From positions 4,588,001-4,652,000 of the forward strand of contig NC_085924.1 of the NCBI RefSeq assembly GCF_035222485.1: a stretch of DNA of 64,000 nucleotides, given 5' to 3'. The stretch is from Podospora pseudoanserina. Taxonomy: Eukaryota > Ascomycota > Sordariomycetes > Sordariales > Podosporaceae. This document shows, in pieces, positions 34,643-45,577 of this stretch. Within the stretch, counting starts at the first letter, position 1. Each line of letters starts with the position of its first letter. Under the pieces are notes generated by a model, which did not search any database, had not been told where the DNA came from, and saw only the letters and a list, made by a program, of their open reading frames with translations. The translations under genes were made by a program, and so were the position numbers.

Positions 34643-37600
34643 TTACGATATCGGAAATGACAAAAGGGCAATAATGATGGGTTTGAGTTGTTCCGGATCC
34701 AGAGCAAATCTACTGGCTAAAATCTCGGCCAGCCTGGAATTCCATCGCTCTCCTTGCAGCCCTCTATCAGCACCCATTTCTTCCGAAAACAGTGGCAAGA
34801 TACATTTTTGGCCCTTTTTGCTTTTCAAGTGGTCGGCCAGTTTGTCTTGTCGAGAGAACTCCCTTCCGCATCCCCTTGTCCCTCCATTGTCTAGATCTCC
34901 GAGATAGAGGAAGCGGTTTTGTCCCGAGTGCATTGTAGTCTGGTGACGGTCCCGTTCATATTGGCGAGTGAATGACTGATTGCAGTGGTTGCAAGAGTGT
35001 GGCTTCTCTTGGCGATGTGCACGGAGGTGATTTTGAAGGTTGTGGTTTCGAGTGAAGCTTTTGGGACATGAAGGACAAGCAAATTTCGTCAGGTTAGAGG
35101 TCTCGGAAATTTGCTTCGTCGGTGGTAAGGGAAATTCGAGATCTTTGGTTGGATCGCTAATATCAATGCTGTGCGTCTCGAGAAGGTGTTTTTGGAGGCC
35201 ATCTCTTGTGGCCCACCCAAACCTTGAACCAAGATCACAATCAGGTACCATGCACAAAAACGGCTTTTCATGCCGGTTGATGTGATCATCAAGTTGCTTC
35301 CGCGTCCGAAAGCCTTTGTGGAAGAACTCACAGTTCATAGCTGAGCACTTGAACCAGTTGGGGCCGTAAAACTCGTGAAGAAGCGTCCGCTGCTCTTGGG
35401 TGATATTGCCAGATTCCGCAAGCATGGCAAGAGTCTCTCTTACCCTCAGCAGTAGTGGTTTTGGATCGAGCGAACCATGACCACCTTCTGCCAACCCTTC
35501 CTGGCCCAGTTGACGCCTTGCTGTAGCAACTGCCAAGCATAGTCTTTGATAAAAGTCCTGTCCTTGCAATGGGCTAAGGTATTTTTGAACAGCCTTCGGG
35601 ATATTCGTCGTGTCGAGCGATGTTTCTTGCGGCAGTTTGCAACGGGTGTCAAGAAACACATCGAGCTACCCAGACAACTCTTCAAAATCCGGGCTCGTGC
35701 TACTCGCTATTTGAAGGGCCTCTTGCAAATGGAGTGACCAGCATGCAACGGAATATTCCAAGAAAGCATAGTATCCTGCGTCAATGTAACACGGAAGCAG
35801 AAATGTACTGACGTCTCCTTGTAGTTCTGGCAGAGTGAGGTAGGGAATGATTAGGTTAGAAAGGTTCAGGTGTCCACGATGGTTTTCGAAATGGTGTTTA
35901 AGGATATACCTAGTCGTATGTCAGTTCCTAAGGACGGTTCATCACCGTGCGAGAGTGGGTCAAACGTACTCTCTTGCCGTTGGGTGAATCAATTGTAGCG
36001 TGTCATCCGGGCCCTGCTCGACTAACGGACCGAAAAAATCACGACGACTCTGCTTCAATGTCCGAGGCACCAGTTGCTCATAGTTGACGGTCTGACCGTC
36101 CAAGTCAATGGCGGCCGCGCCTCGAACTTCTACCACTTGAGTGGTTTCCGGGCGCAAGCAAGCCAGCCCAACAGGTCAAGGCGATCCTGGCGCCGAAAAG
36201 CATTATGTGACAGGAGATTTCCCATGATCCTTCCGTATCTTTGGCAATGTTCGTTAGTTGGCGAAGGGGTGCAAAATTGGGTCTTGGGCACTCACACTTC
36301 ATCAAGGCCTTGTGGTACTTGCCGCAGCTCAGACTGAAGCTCACGCAGTGGAAGTGGCTGGAGATGCCGGAACATCAGACTTGCAAATAGAAACATCCCT
36401 ATGTCATATCCTGTCAGTATTGCTCGAGACTGACGAAGAGTGTTGCAAGTATGCTTCCATACCATGAGCCCTGGCAGTCACCACCTTGACAATGTCCATG
36501 CCTACCGTCTGGAGCGAACCTAGCCTTCTTTCCAAGTAGCTCTTGCAAGAATTCCAGTAACTCTCAATGTCAAGTTTATTATCCTTCGGTGTAGTTGTGA
36601 TGGTGGGGAGATCACCCAGGTCTTTCTTCGCGAAACCGTCGTTTTGAGACAAAAAGACGCACCGGACGTCGTCCATGTGTTCCTTGGGAAGGCTTTCGAC
36701 GATTGATCGAAGGGTGCTGACAATGTCCTTCCGGTCTTTTCTGCTGCAAGAGTCGAGCCCATCAATAACGATGTAGGTGCTCTTGCAACATCCGAGAGCG
36801 TCCTTGAGCATGGACTTGGCAAGTTCGGTCGTGGATAAAGTCACCTGTCCGCTAAGCGATCTTTGTTCGGCCATGCTGGTGATCATGGAACTGTTCCGAG
36901 TCACTAGCTGCGAAATCAAACCTCGAGCCACGGCAACGAACGTGTTTGTGTTGGGGTCGTTTGGCTGACAAAAGAAGCATGCGACAGTAACGTCTGTATC
37001 CAGATCCCTTGCTTCGTCGACGATGATGGATGCCAACACAGACTTGCCGGCTCCAGGGATACCTGTAATCCAGAGTAGCGGGTTCCTGCAGAATGCAGGA
37101 TGAAACCAGTCTTGGAATCGCTGGGAGTCGAGGAGTCACTTGCCTGAACCAGGACACCAAGCTCTCGCCTCTCTGTGTTTCTCTAGGGACGCGGGAGCTG
37201 GATTAAGCCAGGCAATGGTTTCATTCCGCTGGCGGTCTAGTTCGGACTTGCGTTGCATCTCGAATTGTTGCTCGAAATTCCGGCGAAAGTTGCTTATCTC
37301 CTCAAGCTGGGCGAGTGTGGCTCCGTTCTCTAGCAGTCGCCGGTGGCGAGCCATGTTTTTCTTGATGAAGTTGATTTTTGGCAGAAATCCTCTCCAGGCA
37401 GCTTGGACGATTTGCTTCCATACCGGTACAACAAACATGTCGGTATTTTATAGGTTGATGAGAGGCGGCTGTGCAAGGTAGCTAACCTCGATGCTTGAAG
37501 TATGTGATTGCCTCTCGATGGAACTCCAGGATGTCCTTGTATATCCAGACAAGAACAATTCGAAGATTTGGTCTCGATTCCAGCATTGATGCGTACTCTC

Positions 37601-37722
37601 CCAATAGAGGAAGCTGCTCCCATATGTCCTGGTAGGCGTTGAGCCAGTGTGTTTTTGAACTCGGCCAATGCAGTGTGGAAAGCGTTGGTGCTTGCCCCAG
37701 CACCGAGGGCATTGCAAGCCAT
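34643..37722 (-). pseudogene. NACHT-type STAND protein with C-terminal C2H2 fingers, broken
   Basis: Order on the minus strand: a helical N-terminal domain (EQLPLLGEYASML, VLVWIYKDILEFHREA), then a coiled-coil-like linker. The P-loop LLWITGIPGAGKS lies near 37065 and the Walker B-like YIVIDGLDSC near 36760. The winged-helix-like region (WLACARKP ... AAAIDLDGQTVNYE) and LIHPTAREY follow. After about 120 more residues come C2H2 fingers (CSAMNC ... H, CMVPDC ... H, CPSCPKSF ... HLRAH, CNHCNQSF ... H, RGCGREF). This is the fungal NLR-like plan with zinc fingers. Lesions: a missing G near 36140 (AAGTGGTAG), an in-frame TAG at 35666-35668 separating the finger part, and a frame change near 37660. 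The finger part alone is an open 338-codon frame, but it starts inside the gene. Confidence 0.7.
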
Positions 37723-38320
37723 GATGACAAAAGGCGATGTGAATCATAGAGACGAATGGGAACCAAATTGGATTCGAATTAAATTGTTTTCTGTCAGTGT
37801 TAAGATGTACAAAACAGAATACGCCAGTGGTGGTGCCTTGCAGCGTGGAGAGGGGCGGTGCATCTGCATGGCCACACCTCCCCGCCGGCCGGTCTGCGGG
37901 GCACATTTTCCGCCCCCAATGCCATACAAGACCATTCCAAATCCAGACGAGGCTCTGGGTTTGGACGAACATTGAGTTACAAGTTTCCGGAATTCTCGTT
38001 CTTTTCAGCGGATCTGGAATTTACAGGCCATGATCATCATTGTTGTAAGCAATAATGGAGGATGCACGACTTCTTTGCTTTTTCTCGACCGCCGAGACCC
38101 CAAACACTGACACCCACAAGTGGTGAAGATGACCCGGATCAGATGGATGTTGATGAGGAGCAGACGGTATGCTTTGGAATGGTAATGAAGATGTGGCTAG
38201 TTCTTGACGGTGTTGATGGCTCGAACTAATCCAACCTTGTGTACCGACAGCTTTGTGATGTGAAAGCACAATTTCACCGCACACGCGGTCCAGGGTCTAG
38301 TACGCCATATTACAGTCGTT
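37723..38320. other. Divergent intergenic region
   Basis: About 600 bp shared by the NACHT remnant (minus) and the SNF2 remnant (plus). It presumably held both promoters. No coding signal. Confidence 0.45.
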
Positions 38321-41300
38321 TTGGCTGATCATGAAGAGGAATGGATACCGCTGAACCTCTCTCTGGAAGAGGCATATGGTGGATTATCCACCTTGTCCAG
38401 CCACTTGATTGCGGTCCTCAACAAAAAGTCCTCAGCAGGTCTCGCAAAACTTCAGGAAATCGCTGAAGACGTCAAATATTTGACTTATGCTCACCGGAAC
38501 CAATTGCAAGCGGGTCTGGAAAAGTTACAGACCAGCACCGGCAATGTTCAATTTTGACCTTGATTTCATGGTCATTGGACCAGAGTCAGAAAGCGAAGAA
38601 ATCGCCAGAAGTCTGTCTACGCACAGCCTGTACTTGCAAGAGCCCTATTTCATGCTTGAGCAGTACCCATACCGCAATCCGTAGTATCTCGAAATTGAAC
38701 ACTATGAGCAACAGCCCTCTCTAGATACGGAGCAATCATCGCAGTCAAGATGAAAATGTCGATAGCTCGGAGCCGTCACATCTGGAGTTGATCCTAGCTG
38801 CAATTGACAACCTACCGGAGAATAGCAGGCTCGGTCCGGCACAGGTAGACTCGCGCATACAAACGCCACTACTAGAGTATATCCGCCCGGGTTACACCAC
38901 TCCTGGTCCATGTATCCGGCCGAGTGGTAGGCGTCAAAGCAAGGCAGTAGACTTCATCATCGGCAGGGAAAACGGTGACCACACCAAGGTCACACCTTTG
39001 TGGAAGGAAACCGAGGAAGGCCGTTCTTCAATGCAGGTTCCGGGTCCCATGTTACCTTTGTTGCACTTTACTCATTATGAATGCAGATTCCAACACGTCA
39101 TTACTGGCTCCAAGAGCCCGTCTCCAGATGATGTTCCGGGTGGCCTACTGGCAGACGAGATGGCTTGGGGAAAACACTCAGCATGATCTCTGCCGTCGTC
39201 ACCGCCATGTCATGCGCCGAGAGCTATGCAAGGACAACCCAAACTAGATCAGGGGTGACACCAACCCTCTCCACACTTGTGATAGTGCCCTCTTCGCGTA
39301 AGCCGCGTTGGTACCAGCATCAAGAATCAGGAAAACTAACAGCAGAAACCAGTTCTTCTGGAAGGATGGGTTTAAGAGATAGAAAAGTGAGTTTCATCTG
39401 ATTGCGCCACCGAAGTCTTTTGCAGTGGCCAATATGACAGCTACTCGCTGGGCCTAAAGAATCGGCCGTTTCGTTGTCAGCCAGTTCTGTAGACCCAACG
39501 AGCGTGCGCCTTTGCGCTCCGGGGATGCCTCTTCCTTGATCTTCTTCATCTTTTCATCATCTATTAGTGTTACCGGCCGTGATAGTCGCTCACAGACCAC
39601 TTAGGCATGTCAAACCTGGCGTCATCACCCACTACAAGTATCATGGGCCCGACAGGCGGCTGGATCCGTCCAATTTGCCATCAGTGGTAATATCGACATA
39701 CGGAACAGTGAACACAGAGACCACACGAGCCAAGAGTATTTTGAGACAGATACTCTGGTATCGGATAGTCCTGGACGAAGGTAAGTCCTGGACACGGCCT
39801 CATGCTTAAGCTTCCGCAAACTCCACAACTAACCCTCAGAAACCAGCACACATCATACGTAACTGGTCCACCAAGCAGTTCCGGGCCATGAACAGCCTAT
39901 CATCCCATATTCGATGGTGCATGACCGGCACCCCGGTGCAGAATGGCGTTGGCGATGTCGGGTCACTAGTGCCGTTTCTTCGTGTCCCAGTAATGGGAGA
40001 CGTCGCCAACTTCCGGAAGCACATCCTAGACAAGACCAAACTCACCTCTCTCGAGTCATCAAGCCATGACTTTGACAACCTGCGCCTTCTCCTATCCTCT
40101 ATCTGCCTGAGACGAAACACCTCTGTTCTACAACTGCCAGCGGTCAAATACGAATACCGACGGCCGCACTTCAGTGCGGTGGAAAAGGAGGCACATACCA
40201 AGCTCATTCTCGCTTGCCAGGAAGCCATTGATCGGTCTGTTCTCGGCAACCCGAACAAAGCTGTTGCGTTTCAGAAAGGACTTGGTTTGGAGTCTTCAAA
40301 CAGAGTACTTGAATCACTTCTCCGGCTCCGTCTTTTCTGCGATCGAGGGCTAGCTTTGGGACCGCCCAAGGGGGGGCTCCCCTCGACACTCGATGAGGCT
40401 CTCAGCCTTCTGCAGCAGAAGGGCATCTCGAGATGCGGGGACTACGGTAACGACAAAATGGCGGCCAGGGTGGAAGATACCCATCTGACCAATTGCCATG
40501 CGTTGGTATGTTCTGAATGCTGCATCAAATTTCACGATGAGCTGCTTGGAGTCGCTCGTCCAGTGGCGTCGGTGGGACCTGTCCATTCTGTGGAGAATAT
40601 GACAATGGCGAGAACCTCCTACCGAACCAGCAATCGGTCAGCTCAAATAGCATAGGGCCGACGTCCCGTGCCCGTCAAAACTCGAGGCATTGATGGAAGA
40701 TCTTTGCAAGATGGCGCGGCACGAGAAGAGGTATGTCCCGACCCTGTTACAACGCTACCAAATCAACCGCTAATCCACCCAGTATCGTATTTTCTTTCTG
40801 GATGAAATCTCTTGACCTTGTCGAGAACCTCCTCAAGAAACACAATATCGCCTTTCGACGCGTCGACGGCTCGAGATCAAAGAACGACAGGAGGGCCTCG
40901 CTGCACGACTTTCGAACGAAAGATGTGCCGGTGCTCTTGATGACATTTGGAACGGGATCGATGGGGTATGAACACGACCTGTCACCTTGAAACCTTGAAC
41001 ACTTGTTGTTAGCTAACACTCATTCAGGCTCAACGACCTGAATGTGGCGCGCCGCGTCCACATCCTCGAACCGCAATGGAACCCGTCTGTCGAGAACCAA
41101 GCCATCGGTCGCGTGTCGCGGCTCGGCCAGACGAGAGAGGTGACGGTGATTCTATATGTGATGAAGAAGAGTATCGAAGAGGTGAGTGATTTCAAGCCGT
41201 TGTTTGAGTGCACTCGGGGTGATGCTGATACGCCGTAGGCTGTGGAGAGCAGACAGTTCCTCAAGCTCAAACTCGCATTGGGTGGTGGTCTGCACGAAGG

Positions 41301-41391
41301 AAAGGGGACGAATGTGAAAGCCCAGCAGGCAAGTCAGGCGCGAAGGATTGCCTCAGATTTGCACCAGTTCTTGACGCAGATCATGATGTGA
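38321..41391 (+). pseudogene. SNF2/Rad5-16-type helicase with RING-like insert, broken
   Basis: Plus-strand blocks in SNF2 order: FMVIGPESES and LYLQEPYF (accessory N-terminal region), then motif I, read as GGLLADEM with GKTLSMIS in the next frame. VISTYGTV leads to LDE and, across a GTAAGT intron ending near 39846, AHIIRNW. Motif III is RWCMTGTPVQNGVGD. A RING-like CHALVCSECC ... CPFCGEY lies between the lobes. The C-lobe has IVFSFWMKSLD, DLNVARRVHILEPQWNPSVENQAIGRVSRLGQ, split here for length at motif VI. Lesions: an in-frame TAG at 38682-38684 (Gln expected), a missing G at 39161-39165 inside motif I, and a frame change near 40660. Intact relatives remodel chromatin or act in repair. Confidence 0.7.
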
Positions 41392-42796
41392 TACGAAGTA
41401 GCGTGTTGGATGCGCTGGAGACAGAGAGAGAACAGCCAACCTGCTGGATGGCAAGTGTTACAGGGGTGAGATGGGAGCGCTGAAGTCTAGGATGAGCTCC
41501 CTGCCCCCGGCACGCACTGTGCCTCTCGCCCAGACGCGTCCGCGCGTCGCCTGCAATAGACAGCAATCACATCCATGTAGAACGGCACTGACCACATTCT
41601 CAACTCATCCTTCTTCTCTCTTTTCTCACCAAGCAACCACCGACCTCCCGACCGTCATTCCTCCCCACTGACCTCCCCGGATTTTCCTTCCGCAGCTCGA
41701 AAGCGGGCCGCGCACGATTTCCGATTTCCCCAGACGCCAAGTCACATCGACCCCGCAGCTTTCGCGATGAATTACAAGGATCAGGGGAGGATTGCCGAGG
41801 CTCTAGGACGTTGGGAGGAGGGAGGGGTTTGACATTTGATTTTGGAAACAGAGAAGGGAACATCTATGCGCTCTGTCGGTAGATTCGGTGGCTGGACACT
41901 CACTAGTATGGCTCCTGATGGTAGCTTTGGTGGCTGGACTAACTTGACAGCCTACACGGCCATAGGACAGCCCAGAGCATCTGGAACAGAGTTGAAGTCA
42001 AAACTGCGATTTTGGGCCTGATGCCTATCTTCTCAGGTTGACGGCAAATTAGAGATACGGTAAGCAGCACAAAGTCAAGCATGTGGATCGGGGGAACTTC
42101 CGGTTTTGTCTGCTTGGTGGTCAGAATCAGCAGTCACACTGGGTTTGCGAGAACAGTTGTCTTTGCGGGGAAAAGGATGTTTTGCGATCTTGGTTGTGAG
42201 TTACCCTGGAGCGAGGTCGCATTATGGAGTAGCAACCACTCGGTGTTACTCATGACTACCACCCGAGCCGGCCTGCTTGGGAGCAAAGCCGGGTGTTAAT
42301 ACTCATGGAAATCGTCCTACCTCTGGTGTACTTCAGGCTACCAACAACCCAGAGCCCAGAAGGATGAAGCCATGCGCATGCCCACCTGAAATTCAAGCAT
42401 ATGTCTCGAGAAGATGCCGATGATATTGCATGGACCAACATTCAATATTCCCACCCATGACACACTTTTGCCCTGCACGATACAGGTTATTTCTACACAC
42501 TAGAAGACTGCATGATGACCCTTCTGGCAAGTTCCTGCATGTTGGGCTGCAGAGGTATCTCGGTGTCACCCTCCACAAGACAGCAAATCCGGGGAAACAG
42601 GGCTTGTCGTTCTCCGCAGCCATCTCATGAACGAATGAAATCCTTGATATACATCTATCACAAGCATTTACAGCTTCTGGTTTAATCTACTGCTAATATT
42701 GCTGCTGGCCAAGACGTGGTACATGCGGAGAAGCTCGTGATGGCTGCTCGTTGCTACGCTGTCAGAACCAACAGGCGGAAAGACCTTGAGGCCTGG
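41392..42796. other. Intergenic, no gene seen
   Basis: About 1.4 kb. Pyrimidine-rich stretches near 41600-41700 look like untranslated leader or promoter DNA. Small frames are unremarkable and not called. Confidence 0.45.
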
Positions 42797-42803
42797 TATA
42801 AAA
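42797..42803 (+). promoter_or_regulatory. TATA box of the CFEM gene
   Basis: TATAAAA lies 87 bp upstream of the first ATG, in a pyrimidine/purine setting typical of highly expressed fungal wall-protein genes. Confidence 0.55.
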
Positions 42804-42889
42804 GCTCTCGACGCTGATCACGCCATTCAAGAAGAAGAGTCTTTGGTCACCCCCTCCTTTCATTTACAGGTTTCATAGGGACCTAGGCT

Positions 42890-44530
42890 ATGATGGTATC
42901 TTCTACCGCAACTGTGCCCATCCTCTTGGCAGCAGCATGCGGCGTCCTCGCTCTTGTTCCCACTCCCGTTCTTCAGCACAATGGCCGATCTGAAATCACA
43001 CCCGGTCCGTCCTGCGGCGAGTTCCCCTGCGGCTCAGAACTAGCAGCCATCCCCAGCTGTGCCATCCCTTGTATCGAGTCAGCGGGCTTGGGTCTAGGCT
43101 GCGCGACGGCCGACTACGGATGCCAGTGTGACAACCTCGACGCCCTTCAAGGAGCTGCGGTCAACTGTGTCATCGAAGGCTGTGGTGGTTTCGACAATGC
43201 TATCCCGGTGGTGTACTCTGCTGTGGCCATGTGCCAGTGTGTGGACTCCAACAGCCCCCTGCCTACACCCTGCCCATCGACCACAACCACAAGCGAGGAG
43301 CCAATCATCACCGAGGCTCCCTGCGGTGACTTCCCTTGCACCGCCGAACTTGAAGCCATTCCCAGCTGTGCTATACCATGCATTGAGAACTCGGGCGAGA
43401 AGTTTGGTTGCGGCAGGACAGAATACGGCTGCCAATGCCAAAACCTAGATGCTATCCAAGGCGATGCCGTACTGTGCGTTATCGATGCTTGTGGTGGCTT
43501 CGACAATGCTATTCCCGTCGTGTACTCTGCCGTGGCCATGTGTCAGTGTGTAGCGAGAAACACGCCGCTGCCGACTGCTTGCCCGACGACGAGCACTGTG
43601 GGGACTACGTCGACAGCTGAGACGTCGACTGAGGAAACCAGCGCCGTTGAGACCTCCACCGTGGAGACCAGCACCGTTGAAACCTCCACCGTCGAGACCA
43701 CCGCTGTAGAGACATCCACCGGCGAGACCTCGACGGTAGAAACCTCGACGGTCGAGCCATCCTCCACCCCGACATCTGACTGCCCCGAAGAATCGACCAC
43801 CTTGGACATCTCTACACCGCCTACACCCTCCATCACCACACCCTCTATCGTCACCACCACCACAGCAGTGATCTGCCACACCCCCTGCGCTGGCCAAGCA
43901 TCCGCCATTCCCGTCTGCGCAACAGCCTGCATCGAGTCCGCCGGTGGTGCCGTCGGCTGCGAAAGGGGTGACCACAATTGCCAGTGCGCGTCGAGCGATG
44001 CCATTCAGGCGACTGCTGTCAACTGTGTGCTTGGGGCTTGTGGGGGTATTCCTGGAGCGGTGAAGGTTGTTGAGTCGGTTGCTGCTATGTGCGGTTGTGT
44101 TAGTGCTAGCCGGCTGAGTTCTTGTGAGACGACTACGAAGACGATTACGGTTGGGGATGGTGAAAATGATGGGGGGTTTGTTACTACTACCCCTGGGGGG
44201 GGTCAGCCTGGGAGTGGGTTTGTGAGTGTTACTAAGACTGGGGGTGGTGGTGGAGGGCCGGTTGAGACGTCTCAGCCTGGAGATAGTGGTGATGGAGATG
44301 GTGGTGATGGAGGTGGCGGTGTTGGAGATGGGGATGGGGACAGTGATGGAGGTGATGGCGATGATGGTGGTGACGGTGGTGATGGACCCGGAGATGACGA
44401 CGAGCCCCAAGGCCCTACACCAACCACCTCACGCCCACCTGTCGTCACCGCAGGCGCCTCTTCTAATACTCTTCTCAGTGGCTCTTCAGGCTTCACTGCT
44501 CTCCTGATGATGTTGGCAGCTTTTGTGTAA
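42890..44530 (+). CDS. Triple-CFEM, GPI-anchored cell-surface protein
   Basis: A single exon of 546 residues. Two ATGs stand in tandem (42890 and 42893) and either would do. After a signal peptide (about 1-22) come three CFEM domains at about 42-117, 145-220 and 329-403. Each has the CxC core (GCQC or NCQC) and the NxVxxxCGG block. The first two are close duplicates (FDNAIPVVYSAVAMCQC in both). Between domains 2 and 3 lies an ETSTVETS repeat linker. A Gly/Asp-rich spacer and a hydrophobic end (SGFTALLMMLAAFV) after small residues fit GPI anchoring. CFEM proteins bind haem or act at the wall and in host contact. The residue before CQC that is Asp in typical haem-binding CFEMs is D75 in domain 1 and D361 in domain 3, but E178 in domain 2. 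Codon use flips from C-rich to G-rich near 44020. Confidence 0.9.
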   Translation: MMVSSTATVPILLAAACGVLALVPTPVLQHNGRSEITPGPSCGEFPCGSELAAIPSCAIPCIESAGLGLGCATADYGCQCDNLDALQGAAVNCVIEGCGGFDNAIPVVYSAVAMCQCVDSNSPLPTPCPSTTTTSEEPIITEAPCGDFPCTAELEAIPSCAIPCIENSGEKFGCGRTEYGCQCQNLDAIQGDAVLCVIDACGGFDNAIPVVYSAVAMCQCVARNTPLPTACPTTSTVGTTSTAETSTEETSAVETSTVETSTVETSTVETTAVETSTGETSTVETSTVEPSSTPTSDCPEESTTLDISTPPTPSITTPSIVTTTTAVICHTPCAGQASAIPVCATACIESAGGAVGCERGDHNCQCASSDAIQATAVNCVLGACGGIPGAVKVVESVAAMCGCVSASRLSSCETTTKTITVGDGENDGGFVTTTPGGGQPGSGFVSVTKTGGGGGGPVETSQPGDSGDGDGGDGGGGVGDGDGDSDGGDGDDGGDGGDGPGDDDEPQGPTPTTSRPPVVTAGASSNTLLSGSSGFTALLMMLAAFV

Positions 44531-45577
44531 GCCAGTCGACCAGTGATGATCGACTGGTAGATATTTTGTAGAAATCCCTGCGACTCTGATGGAGGAAAAA
44601 TCGACATTGATTCCTCTAATCCGAACATACCTCGTTAAAGTTCCTGTGTTCGTGATCTAAACATTGCCATGTATTAGGGCATTCAGCCGCAGAAATTGTC
44701 ATGGTCATCCGACCTTTGGTTGATGTCCCAGAGCTTAGATGCCAAAGCAGAGTTGGTTAGGTACGTTGGGCAACGTCACGGCTTGACAGCAATCAGTTCG
44801 CCCACAGCAACATGATTATCAACAGCAACATGATCATCAGCAGCTGCCAGGCTATGAGAAACAACCAAGCAACGGGCAAAACCCAGGCTGCCAGCAGCAC
44901 ACCCTCCATCAGCACCAACAAGCCCATGGGCAGCCGTCTGTCTATCAGTACCAAACACCCCACCACCTGCAGCAGCCAGCCCACGGGCAGCAACCTGCCT
45001 AACCACCGCAACAACCTTTTCCTCGCCCTTCACCATAAGCCGCAGGTTTAGCCCGGCCTCATGGCTGGGTTGTTAGCTGGGAATATCCCGATGTGGTTGT
45101 TTTATATAGGATGACTACAGGGATTGACGATATACTGTTGAATTACTGGGATTAGGATTGCCTGGCATTAGACGTTGTTTTTTTGTGTCATATACCTTCT
45201 TCTCATGGGGGAAGACTTCAAGGGGCTTACCATAAACTCGTGACGGTGTTGGGATTGTTTTTAAGAGTCTTGTTGCAGGTTTAACAGGAGGCTGAGTTGG
45301 TCAACTGGTACGAATGAGCGCAAAGTGAGAAGTTGAAGAAGATAAAATATATTCCGACATGAAGCCGTCCCAGCAACGGTCTCTCATGTACTCCTTGCGT
45401 AATATCAAACAATAAATTACCACCAACTCCAAACACCTCTTCTCCGTTTTTTATATGCCCAATCCTAACGCCTTGATGTGTATACCCGGGTATCTCCTCA
45501 CCCGTCATCAGGAGAAAACATTATACATGAATCACTTAAAAATCTGACAAAAGAAATCCCCCCATTAACTCCCGTCT
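44531..45577. other. Convergent intergenic region
   Basis: About 1 kb between the 3' ends of the CFEM gene and the giant gene. Apart from the Gln/His-rich open stretch listed separately, I see nothing coding. Confidence 0.4.
44787..45002 (+). other. Gln/His-rich open stretch, gene status unclear
   Basis: A 71-codon open frame without ATG reads QQSVRPQQHDYQQQHDHQQ, then QHTLHQHQQAHGQP and HLQQPAHGQQPA before TAA. It starts directly after a TGA. It could be a 3' exon of an unseen gene, the relic of a Gln-rich gene, or CAG/CAA/CAC-rich DNA that is open by composition. Confidence 0.25.

Noticed and set aside
34643-35659. Independent C2H2 transcription-factor gene
   Set aside because: It has no ATG at its 5' end and is in frame with the NACHT gene across a single TAG. 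It is better read as the C-terminal part of that broken gene.
43445-44410. A 321-codon minus-strand frame opposite the CFEM gene
   Set aside because: Ser/Thr/Ile repeats arise from the CFEM linker read backwards. The CFEM cysteine pattern makes the plus strand the real one.
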